In this document: piece after piece, positions 9,023 through 16,037 of the stretch
How the letters are laid out: each line of letters begins with the position of its first letter
Position numbering within the stretch: the stretch's first letter is position 1
DNA from: UBA2767 sp965228625
Lineage (GTDB): Bacteria; Pseudomonadota; Alphaproteobacteria; Rhizobiales; Methyloligellaceae
Reading direction: 5' to 3'
Length of the DNA stretch: 64,000 nt
Assembly (NCBI GenBank): GCA_965228625.1
Contig: OZ245829.1
Location: forward strand, 930,001 to 994,000
Made by a program: the position numbers and the translations under genes
The notes under the pieces: model-generated
What the model was told of the DNA's origin: nothing
The model's input: only the letters and a program-made list of their open reading frames with translations
The model's database searches: none

Positions 9023-10006
9023 CTATTTGACCAGGCCCATTTCCTTCAGAGCCGGGCCGAACTCGCCAACCATGGACTTGATCTGATTGCCCCATGGGCC
9101 GGATGGCTGCGGCGACGTCTCGTCGAGCCCCGAGTTTGCCAGGTAGGCCTGATACAGCGAGTGTTGCATCGCCGTCATGAGACCCTTCTCCAGCTCGGCG
9201 CGGCGCTCGTCGCTGACACCGGCGTGGGTCACAAACCCGCGCGTTGTCGAGAGGACGAGGTCGATGCCCAGAGACTTGGCGGTCTTGGCATTCGGAATCG
9301 GAGCCATGCCCTGTTCCGCCAGAATGACCAGCGGGCAGATATCTCCCGCCTCGACCGGCGCCGCGGCCTCGGACAGATTGAGCGTACCGACATCGACCGA
9401 TCCGGCGACAAGCTGCGTCGCCAGTTCTCCGCCGCCCTTGAACGGAATATAGGTCGGCATGGGCACGCCGAGGCGCTTCGCCCAGAGGAACACGGTCAGA
9501 TGGTCGATGGTCCCGGTTTGCGTGCCACCGAATTTCAGCTTGTCGCCGTTCTTCATCCCGGCGACGAATTCTTCCGGCGTCTTGTATTTTGACTTCTTGC
9601 AGTTGACCATCAAGATCTGGGGATCGTTGGTCCCGCGCGCGATCGGCACGATGTCCTCGACTTTCAGTCCGGTCTTGCCCTTGCCCATGGTGATCGCGTG
9701 GCCGACGGTGAAGGTCATGATGGTGTTGCCGTCAGCGGGACGGGACTTGAAGTAGTTCATGGCCGCGGCACCGCCCCCGCCACGCTTGTTCACAACGACC
9801 ATGTCCTGTTTCAGCGCCCTGCGCGCGCGGATCATCATCATCCGCGAATTCACGTCCGTCCCGCCGCCGGCACCGGCGTGAGTAACGACTTCGATCGCAG
9901 GTTTGTCATCCGCATTTGCTTCAAAGGATGCCAGCGCCGTCACGCTGAACGTCACCGCCAGGGCCGCCAGCACGCTGACACACTTCTTCTTTGTGATGAT
10001 TTGCAT
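9023..10006 (-). CDS. tctC: Tripartite tricarboxylate transporter substrate-binding protein TctC (Bug family)
   Basis: A 327-residue periplasmic binding protein. The N-terminus is a basic Sec signal (MQIITKKK then a hydrophobic run, cleavage near EANA). The Bug-family binding loops are seen as 'THAGAGGGTDVNSRMM' early and 'VPMPTYIPFKGGGELATQLVAG' in mid-protein. The start at 10006 has a GGAGGA Shine-Dalgarno 6-8 bases upstream and gives a proper signal peptide; a longer frame to 10150 runs into the promoter. It is the first gene of the tctCBA operon, downstream of a palindromic candidate GntR operator. Confidence 0.94.
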   Translation of the reverse strand: MQIITKKKCVSVLAALAVTFSVTALASFEANADDKPAIEVVTHAGAGGGTDVNSRMMMIRARRALKQDMVVVNKRGGGGAAAMNYFKSRPADGNTIMTFTVGHAITMGKGKTGLKVEDIVPIARGTNDPQILMVNCKKSKYKTPEEFVAGMKNGDKLKFGGTQTGTIDHLTVFLWAKRLGVPMPTYIPFKGGGELATQLVAGSVDVGTLNLSEAAAPVEAGDICPLVILAEQGMAPIPNAKTAKSLGIDLVLSTTRGFVTHAGVSDERRAELEKGLMTAMQHSLYQAYLANSGLDETSPQPSGPWGNQIKSMVGEFGPALKEMGLVK

Positions 10007-10110
10007 GTTCTGTCCTCCCAAGTGCTCCCGCTTTGAGCGGAGCGCAAAAATTCTTGTGTTTTTGTGTGTCAGATACAGTGCATCAACGCACCTAGGAGGG
10101 TCAACGAAAA

Positions 10111-10122
10111 ATGGTATACCAT
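10111..10122. promoter_or_regulatory. Candidate GntR operator upstream of tctC
   Basis: ATGGTATACCAT is a perfect 12-bp palindrome about 105 bases before the tctC start. It matches the known TGGTATACCA-like operator pattern of FCD-subfamily GntR regulators, and such a regulator is encoded next door at 10166-10885. A TTGACC hexamer that could be the tctC -35 element lies just downstream on the minus strand (near 10102). A second perfect palindrome, TTGCAGTGCAA, is at 10140-10150; its partner is unknown. Confidence 0.6.
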
Positions 10123-10165
10123 ATGCTGTTGGGGCCGAATTGCAGTGCAACCCGGCAGATCAGCG

Positions 10166-10885
10166 CTAGTTGACCTCGCAGACCTTGATCCAGGTCTGCT
10201 TGAGGTGATCCGTCAGGATCTTCTCGAGCCGTGCCCCGTCCCGCGCCTCCAGCGCCTCGACGATGTTCTCGTGCTCATCGACCGCCTCGGGCCATTTCTC
10301 TTTTTTCTGGTTGGACTGGTAGCGGAACCTGTATACGCGCGCATTCAGTTGCTCGTGGGTCTCCACGAGGGCCGCGTTCCCGCTCGCCGCCATGATGCTC
10401 TTGTGGATCCTCTGATTGATTTTGAAATAGGCCAGTTTGTCCTTTCGGTAAAACGCCGCCAGCATCTCAAAATGAAGCGCGTGGATTTCCGCGATCTGCT
10501 CCTGAGTCGCATTTTCCGCGGCGAGCCGGCCGCCAAGACCTTCCAACGCACCCAAAACCTGCAGAAGTTCGCGGATATTCTCCGGTTCCGGATCGGCGAC
10601 AACTGCGCCCCTGTTGGGTGAGCTTTCAACCAGCTTTTCGCTCACCAGTATCTTGATCGCTTCGCGCAGTGGCGTTCGGGACACGTTGAGCCTTTCCGAG
10701 AGCTGGCGTTCCCGAATGCGTTCGCCCGGCTTGAGTTTGTCCTGAATGATCATGTCGCGCAGGATGGTCGCGACCTGATTGGTCAGAGGCAGGTTTGCGA
10801 TATTGTCCGGCGCCGGTGCGTCTTCATCACCGACGCGGCCCTCGGGCGGTCGGACGTCCTCATCTTGCGAGCTTCTTTTCGTCAT
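10166..10885 (-). CDS. GntR-family transcriptional regulator, FCD (FadR-like) subfamily
   Basis: About 239 residues. An N-terminal winged helix covers roughly residues 35-100, with the GntR signature 'PGERIRERQLSERLNVSRTPLREAI'-like region split around 'LKPGERIRERQLSE' and 'NVSRTPLREAIKIL'. The C-terminal all-helical FCD ligand domain contains metal/ligand histidines such as 'HALHFEMLAAF', 'NQRIHKSIM' and 'VDEHENIVEAL'. Start choice is uncertain: ATG 10885 (MTKRSSQ) is used, and ATG 10942 is an alternative. It is flanked by tctCBA and the divergent sugar-acid genes and probably represses both. Confidence 0.88.
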   Translation of the reverse strand: MTKRSSQDEDVRPPEGRVGDEDAPAPDNIANLPLTNQVATILRDMIIQDKLKPGERIRERQLSERLNVSRTPLREAIKILVSEKLVESSPNRGAVVADPEPENIRELLQVLGALEGLGGRLAAENATQEQIAEIHALHFEMLAAFYRKDKLAYFKINQRIHKSIMAASGNAALVETHEQLNARVYRFRYQSNQKKEKWPEAVDEHENIVEALEARDGARLEKILTDHLKQTWIKVCEVN

Positions 10886-11017
10886 GTGTTCTGCCGTCTC
10901 AAGCTTGGGGATGGGTTCCGCGCTTTCATAACACCCATGCATTTCGTTCGCAAAACGGCGCCGCGGGGCCGAGGCAGGTACATCCCCTGAACGGCCGTCA
11001 TTGACGCCTCTTCCGAT

Positions 11018-11028
11018 TGTATGCCAAA
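11018..11028. promoter_or_regulatory. Degenerate GntR operator-like site before the isomerase/pdxA operon
   Basis: TTGTATGCCAA is an imperfect version of the TTGGTATACCAA-type operator. It lies 41 bases before the start of the operon at 11069 and about 11 bases after TTGACG (11001-11006), a possible -35 element. That position would suit a repressor. It resembles the palindrome at 10111 near tctC, so one regulator may control both sides. Confidence 0.4.
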
Positions 11029-11068
11029 TCAATCCAAAAGGGACATATAGCCTGCCGGGGAGGAAAAG

Positions 11069-11908
11069 ATGGGCAAGACCCTCAAAGATCGGATCGGCGT
11101 CGATATCGGCCGCCGGGCCAAGCTGGAAGACGGCCTGAAGTGGGCCGCCGAAAACGACATCCACTACATCGATATTCAGCTCGACGCCGGCGAAAACGCC
11201 ATGGAGACGTTCGACGATGCCCGTTGCGAGGCGGTCAAAACGCTTTGCCGGGAGAGCGACATAAAACTCGGCCTCCATACCCTGTCCGGCGTGAACATGG
11301 CGGAATACAGCAACTTCTTTCGCCAGGCAGCGGACGAGTATATTCGCGCGTATATCGACATGGCGACGCGTCTGGATGCCGACTGGATCGTGGTCCATGC
11401 CGGGTTTCATTTCACCGCCGACTACGAGATGCGCAAGCAGGCCGGTCTCGAACGGTTACAGCGGGCGTCGGAATACGCCGAAGACAAAGGCGTCCACCTG
11501 CTGCTCGAAAACATGAACCGCGAACCGGTGGATGCCGAAGTCAACTATCTCGGCCATACGCTCGAAGAATGCGTTTTCTATTTCGACAATCTGAAATCGC
11601 CCAACCTACATTGGACCTTCACGATCAATCACGCGACCCTCGTGCCCGAGGGTATCGACGGTTTTCTCGACACCTTCGGTATCGAACGCATGCGTGAGGT
11701 CCGCGTCGCCGACAATCTCGGCGACAAGGAAAATCACATGTATCCAGGCGAAGGCAGCATCGACTTCCGTGCCCTGTTCACGCGCATCGAGGGCATGGGC
11801 TACACCGGCCACTACACCAACGGCTTCGGCACGCTCGAGGACATGGCGCGCGGCCGCGACTATCTCGTTGCGGAAGCCGCGGCAGCCGGCGTGCCGTCAG
11901 CGCAATGA
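11069..11908 (+). CDS. Sugar phosphate isomerase/epimerase-type TIM-barrel protein
   Basis: 279 residues of the xylose-isomerase-like/AP endonuclease 2 fold. Seen in order: 'IHYIDIQLDA' (strand), 'LGLHTLSGVN' (His), 'VVHAGFHFT', 'LLLENMNREP' with the metal-binding glutamate, 'FTINHATLVPEG' with a ligand histidine, and 'RVADNLGDKENHMYPGEG', which holds the Asn/Asp/His ligands and the glycine loop common to hydroxypyruvate isomerases and tagatose epimerases. The Shine-Dalgarno GGGGAGGA sits 6 bases before the ATG. It is the first gene of a four-gene catabolic operon. The exact substrate is unknown. Confidence 0.86.
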   Translation: MGKTLKDRIGVDIGRRAKLEDGLKWAAENDIHYIDIQLDAGENAMETFDDARCEAVKTLCRESDIKLGLHTLSGVNMAEYSNFFRQAADEYIRAYIDMATRLDADWIVVHAGFHFTADYEMRKQAGLERLQRASEYAEDKGVHLLLENMNREPVDAEVNYLGHTLEECVFYFDNLKSPNLHWTFTINHATLVPEGIDGFLDTFGIERMREVRVADNLGDKENHMYPGEGSIDFRALFTRIEGMGYTGHYTNGFGTLEDMARGRDYLVAEAAAAGVPSAQ

Positions 11909-11963
11909 CGCGATTGAACATCCCGAAGATGCGGAATACTGCGACGAGCACAGGAGCAATGAC

Positions 11964-12983
11964 ATGAAATCCCGTTTGGCGATCATCCCGGGCGATCCGT
12001 CCGGTATCGGCCCGGAGGTGATCGCGAAATTGCTGTCCGACCGCGATGTTTCGGAGCTGGCCGAGGTGGTTCTCGTCGGCGATCGCCATGTGTTCGAGCT
12101 CGGCCAGAAACAGGCCGGCGTCGAATGGACCATGCGGGAAGTCGACCCGGACGAACCCGATGCGTGGTGGGATGGCGAGGGCTTCCCGCTCTACGCCATG
12201 GAAACCATTGACCCAAGCGCCATACATATCTCCCAGGTGACCGAGGCCGGTGGCAGGGCATCTCTGCGCAATCTCGACAAGGCCATCGACCTGACGACCG
12301 CCGGGATAACCGATGCCATCCTGTTTGGCCCGTTCAACAAAGCGTCCCTGCATCTGGCAGGTCTCAATGCAGAGGACGAGCATCGCTATATCGCGCGCTA
12401 TATCGGCTTCACCGGCCACCACTCCGAGGTCAACATGCTCGACGAGCTCATCACCACGCGCGTGACGAGCCATATCGCTCTGAAGGACGTTGTCGGAGAG
12501 ATAGAGCCGGAAGGCGTCATCAAGGCCATCAAACTCGCGAACGACACGCTGATCGCGGCCGGCAAGACACGGCCGCGCATCGGCGTTGCCGCACTCAATC
12601 CGCATGCGGGTGACAACGGGAAATTCGGCACCGAAGAGACCGATATCCTTGCGCCCGCCATCGAGAGCGCGCGCAAGCTGCAGATCGATGTGGATGGCCC
12701 CTGGCCATCCGACACGGTCTTTTTACGCGGCCGTGACGGCCTGCTCGACGCGGTGGTGACCATGTATCACGATCAGGGCCAGATCGCGATGAAGCTCATG
12801 GGTTTCGAGCGCGGCGTCACCATCGCCGCCGGCATCCCGATTCCCGTCGCGACACCGGCCCACGGTACGGCGTTCGATATTGCCGGCAAGGGCACGGCCA
12901 ATGTCGGCGCGACGCGCAAGGCCTTCGACGTGCTGTGTCAGATGGCGCGGCATCGCCGGGAGGCTGCGCCGGCAGCCAACTGA
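11964..12983 (+). CDS. PdxA-family dehydrogenase (PdxA2-like, 4-hydroxythreonine/threonate-4-phosphate type)
   Basis: 339 residues. The N-terminus 'IIPGDPSGIGPEVIAKLL' is the PdxA signature. Metal-ligand histidines are visible in 'FTGHHSEVNM', 'NPHAGDNG' and 'YHDQGQIAMK', and the C-terminal 'TPAHGTAFDIAGKGTANV' is also conserved. In vitamin B6 synthesis PdxA oxidises 4-phosphohydroxythreonine; PdxA2 paralogues in sugar-acid loci oxidise and decarboxylate threonate or erythronate 4-phosphate. The catabolic neighbourhood favours the second role. The DUF1537 kinase that usually makes the phosphorylated substrate is not in this window. Confidence 0.9.
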   Translation: MKSRLAIIPGDPSGIGPEVIAKLLSDRDVSELAEVVLVGDRHVFELGQKQAGVEWTMREVDPDEPDAWWDGEGFPLYAMETIDPSAIHISQVTEAGGRASLRNLDKAIDLTTAGITDAILFGPFNKASLHLAGLNAEDEHRYIARYIGFTGHHSEVNMLDELITTRVTSHIALKDVVGEIEPEGVIKAIKLANDTLIAAGKTRPRIGVAALNPHAGDNGKFGTEETDILAPAIESARKLQIDVDGPWPSDTVFLRGRDGLLDAVVTMYHDQGQIAMKLMGFERGVTIAAGIPIPVATPAHGTAFDIAGKGTANVGATRKAFDVLCQMARHRREAAPAAN

Positions 12984-13014
12984 ACCCATTGCCGGCACGA
13001 CGGGAGCTTCAGCC

Positions 13015-14187
13015 ATGAAAATTCAATCGGTCCGGACCCGGGTCTGGGAATGGAAGGGCAAAACGGTCCCGCCGGCGTCGAACTTCTGCACCAACGCCAT
13101 GGATGCACTGTACGACCGCGGCGACGCCATGGGTTCGTTCCGCTTTCACGGCTGGATGACCTGCGAGGTCGAAACCGACTCGGGTCTTGTCGGCATCGGC
13201 AATGCGGCGCTGGCGCCCCGGATTGCAAAACAGATCGTCGACACCTATCTGGCCGGCCTGGTCATCGGACACGACCCCTGGGACTACGAATATCTGTGGC
13301 AGCGCATGTACCGCTCGACCCACGCCTGGGGCCGCAGGGGCGTCGGCATGGTCGCGATTTCAGCGGTCGACATCGCCATCTGGGACATTCTCGGCAAGGC
13401 GGCCGGACAGCCGGTGTTCAAGCTTCTGGGCGGCCGCACGAAGGAGCGTATACCGGTCTATGCGTCGAAACTCTATTCCGGCCCGATCGACGCGATGCAG
13501 AAGGAAGCGCAATCCTACGTCGATCAGGGATTCGACATGTTCAAGATGCGCTTCGGCTGGGGTCCGAAAGACGGACCGGCGGGCATGCGCGAGAACCTCG
13601 ATCGCGTCGCGGCTGTGCGCGAGGTCATCGGTCCCGACCGCGACCTCATGCTTGAATGCTACATGGGCTGGAACCTCGACTATGCCAGGCAGATGCTGCC
13701 GCGGCTCACCCCCTACAGGCCGCGCTGGCTGGAGGAACCGGTCCTTGCCGACGACATCGCCGGCTATGCCGAGCTCAACAGGATGGGACTCATTCCCATT
13801 TCCGGCGGTGAACATGAGTTCAACCTGATGGGCTTCAAACAGCTCCTGGATGCCGGCGCCGTCAGCTACATTCAGTACGACACCAACCGGGTTGGCGGCA
13901 TCACCGCGGCACAGAAGATCAATGCACTGGCCGAGGCCCATCAGGTGCCGGTCGTCCCGCACGCGGGCCAGATGCACAACTACCATCTCACCATGGCCAA
14001 CCTGAATTGTCCGATTTCGGAGTATTTCCCGGTGCACGACGTCGAGGTCGGCAACGAGCTCTTCTATTACATCTTCAAGGGCGATCCGGAGCCGGAGAAC
14101 GGCTTCATCGACCTTTCGGACGACATTCCGGGCCTGGGACTGACCATCTCCGATGAACATCTCGGAGATTTCGACATTCAGGAGTGA
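13015..14187 (+). CDS. Enolase-superfamily sugar-acid dehydratase, L-rhamnonate dehydratase-like
   Basis: 390 residues. The N-terminal capping domain is followed by the mandelate racemase/muconate lactonising barrel. The pattern 'FKMRFGWGPKDGPAGMREN' followed by 'LMLECYMGW', 'WLEEPVLADD', 'ISGGEHEF' and 'VVPHAGQMHNYH' follows the order of RhmD-type dehydratases (metal-ligand acids at LEC, LEEP and GGEH, and a catalytic His near VPHAG). Such enzymes convert an aldonic acid to a 2-keto-3-deoxy acid, and the aldolase-like next gene could cleave that product. The start at 13015 is the first ATG after the pdxA-like stop, with a GGGAGC Shine-Dalgarno. Other acid sugars are possible substrates. Confidence 0.87.
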   Translation: MKIQSVRTRVWEWKGKTVPPASNFCTNAMDALYDRGDAMGSFRFHGWMTCEVETDSGLVGIGNAALAPRIAKQIVDTYLAGLVIGHDPWDYEYLWQRMYRSTHAWGRRGVGMVAISAVDIAIWDILGKAAGQPVFKLLGGRTKERIPVYASKLYSGPIDAMQKEAQSYVDQGFDMFKMRFGWGPKDGPAGMRENLDRVAAVREVIGPDRDLMLECYMGWNLDYARQMLPRLTPYRPRWLEEPVLADDIAGYAELNRMGLIPISGGEHEFNLMGFKQLLDAGAVSYIQYDTNRVGGITAAQKINALAEAHQVPVVPHAGQMHNYHLTMANLNCPISEYFPVHDVEVGNELFYYIFKGDPEPENGFIDLSDDIPGLGLTISDEHLGDFDIQE

Positions 14188-14215
14188 TCTCTTGAGCGGC
14201 AAAGAGAACAACACC

Positions 14216-15133
14216 ATGACCGAGGCCTACCGGGGTGTTTTCCCCGTCGCGCCGACCCCTTTCACCGAAACCGGCGCACTGGACATTGAGGGACAGATGC
14301 GTGTCCTCGATTGCATGATCGATCAGGGCGTGGACGGAATCTGCATCCTGGCCAACTATTCGGAGCAATTCCTGCTCAGTGACGAGGAGCGCGAGGCACT
14401 CGGCCGGCTTTGTCTGGAGCATGTTGCCGGGCGCGCTCCGGTCATCGTGACCTGCTCACACTTTTCGACCGACATCGTGATCACGCGGGCCAGGCAAGCC
14501 GCCGAGCTTGGCGCCTCCATGATCATGCTGATGCCGCCCTATCATGGCGCAACGCTGTCGGGCAGCGAGCAGGGAATATTCGAGCAGTTTGCCCGCGTCA
14601 GCGACGCTGCGGCCATCCCGATCATGGTTCAGGATGCACCGTTGAGCGGCGTGACGCTTTCCGTGCCTTTTCTCGCGCGCATGGCCAATGAGATCGAGCA
14701 GGTTCGGTACTTCAAGATCGAAACGGCAATGGCTGCCGACAAGCTGCGCGCCCTTATCGCGGCGGGCGGACCGTCGATCGAAGGACCCTTCGATGGCGAA
14801 GAAGCCATCACGTTGATGGCTGACCTGAATGCGGGCGCCACCGGAACGATGTCCAGCGCGCTCCTGCCCGACCTCATCAAGCCTGTCGTCGAACACCACG
14901 GATCGGGGCGTATCGAGGAGGCCGCCGATCAATATGCCCGCATTCTGCCCCTGATCAATTTCGAGAACCGCCAATGCGGTTTGCGCGCATGCAAGGCGGC
15001 GATGATGGAAGGCGGGGTCATCAAGTCGGACCATGTCCGCCACCCCTTGCCGCCGCTCGGGCCTGAAACGCGCGCGCAACTGCTCAACCTGGCGCGGCCC
15101 CTCGATCCCGTTTCCATGCGTTGGGGGCGGTAA
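14216..15133 (+). CDS. DHDPS/NAL-family aldolase (2-keto-3-deoxy acid aldolase candidate)
   Basis: 305 residues of the dihydrodipicolinate synthase TIM-barrel family. Seen are 'GVFPVAPTPFTETGALD', 'GVDGICILANYSEQFLLSDEE' (normally GTTGE with the substrate carboxylate site) and 'VRYFKIET', whose lysine (near 164) is the expected Schiff-base residue. The GTTGE loop is altered, consistent with a catabolic aldolase rather than lysine synthesis. It follows the dehydratase by 28 bases, so a dehydration-cleavage sequence yielding pyruvate and an aldehyde is a reasonable inference. The start was set at MTEAYRG, after an AAAGAGAA ribosome-binding sequence. Confidence 0.87.
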   Translation: MTEAYRGVFPVAPTPFTETGALDIEGQMRVLDCMIDQGVDGICILANYSEQFLLSDEEREALGRLCLEHVAGRAPVIVTCSHFSTDIVITRARQAAELGASMIMLMPPYHGATLSGSEQGIFEQFARVSDAAAIPIMVQDAPLSGVTLSVPFLARMANEIEQVRYFKIETAMAADKLRALIAAGGPSIEGPFDGEEAITLMADLNAGATGTMSSALLPDLIKPVVEHHGSGRIEEAADQYARILPLINFENRQCGLRACKAAMMEGGVIKSDHVRHPLPPLGPETRAQLLNLARPLDPVSMRWGR

Positions 15134-15309
15134 GTTATTTCGCCGGTTGCCGCCGCCGTTCCCGGCCAGGATCAAACAGAACGTTAGAGATTTCGTTCCC
15201 CAACCACGCTTTGACCTTGTCGCAAAATCGCTCCGTCAGAATGGCTCCGATTTGGTCGAAAAGGCTCTAGGATGCGCATTGCTCACACTGGTTGGGATGA
15301 GGCGAAAAC

Positions 15310-15990
15310 ATGCTCGGGCTCGATGCGTTGGTCAGCGTTGCGAATGTCGTTTATCTGTTTTCCTATTCGGTACGAGACATATTGTGGCTGCGCATACTGA
15401 CCGTGGTCGGCGCCACCCTGCTCATGCCTTACTACTATCTGCAGCCCACCCCCTTGTGGGCTGCGATGGGGTGGAATGTCGTCTTTGTCGCGATCAACCT
15501 CTACTGGATCACCCGGCTCTTTCTGGAGCGACGGCCCGTGCCCTTCACCGACGAGGAAAGGCGCCTCTACGAACTCGCGCTCCGCAACATGAATGAGCGC
15601 GACGCGTTCAAGCTGCTCCGCATGGGCACCCGGTCATCATATGCGGCCACAACAACGTTGCTGACCCAGGGCGAGCCGGTCGAGACCCTCTCGCTTATCG
15701 TCGACGGTGAAGTCAGCGTTGAAATGGATGGAAGCTGCGTCGACACGCTCGGCGAAGGGCGCTTTCTCGGTGGCATAGCCTTCCTGAGCAAGGGCATGCC
15801 ATTCACCACACCGGTAACGGTCACGGCGGCGAAACCCGTTCATATGATCGTCTGGAAATTCTCCGAGCTGGAAGCCCAGCTTGAAAAAGACAGCAATCTC
15901 GAGATTGCCCTTGAGGCAAGCCTCGGGCTGGAGATTTCACGCTTCCTGCAGACCGCGAGGACGCAAATGCTGCAACCCACCTTTGTTTGA
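15310..15990 (+). CDS. Popeye-domain/cyclic-nucleotide-binding-like membrane protein
   Basis: 226 residues. About 80 N-terminal residues form three hydrophobic segments ('ANVVYLFSYSVRDILWLRIL', 'ATLLMPYYYL' and 'MGWNVVFVAINLYWITRLFL'). These are followed by a cNMP-type beta-roll (about 95-215) with 'LLTQGEPVETLSLIVDGEVSV' and 'GEGRFLGGIAFLSKG'. The arrangement is that of bacterial Popeye-domain proteins. The usual phosphate-binding RxA arginine of CRP was not found, which is also typical of Popeye domains. A TGAGGCGA Shine-Dalgarno precedes the ATG. It appears to be a single-gene unit. Confidence 0.78.
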   Translation: MLGLDALVSVANVVYLFSYSVRDILWLRILTVVGATLLMPYYYLQPTPLWAAMGWNVVFVAINLYWITRLFLERRPVPFTDEERRLYELALRNMNERDAFKLLRMGTRSSYAATTTLLTQGEPVETLSLIVDGEVSVEMDGSCVDTLGEGRFLGGIAFLSKGMPFTTPVTVTAAKPVHMIVWKFSELEAQLEKDSNLEIALEASLGLEISRFLQTARTQMLQPTFV

Positions 15991-16037
15991 GGTGGTCACA
16001 AACGGCGCAATCCCGGTCGCTGCAAGGCGAACCTCAC

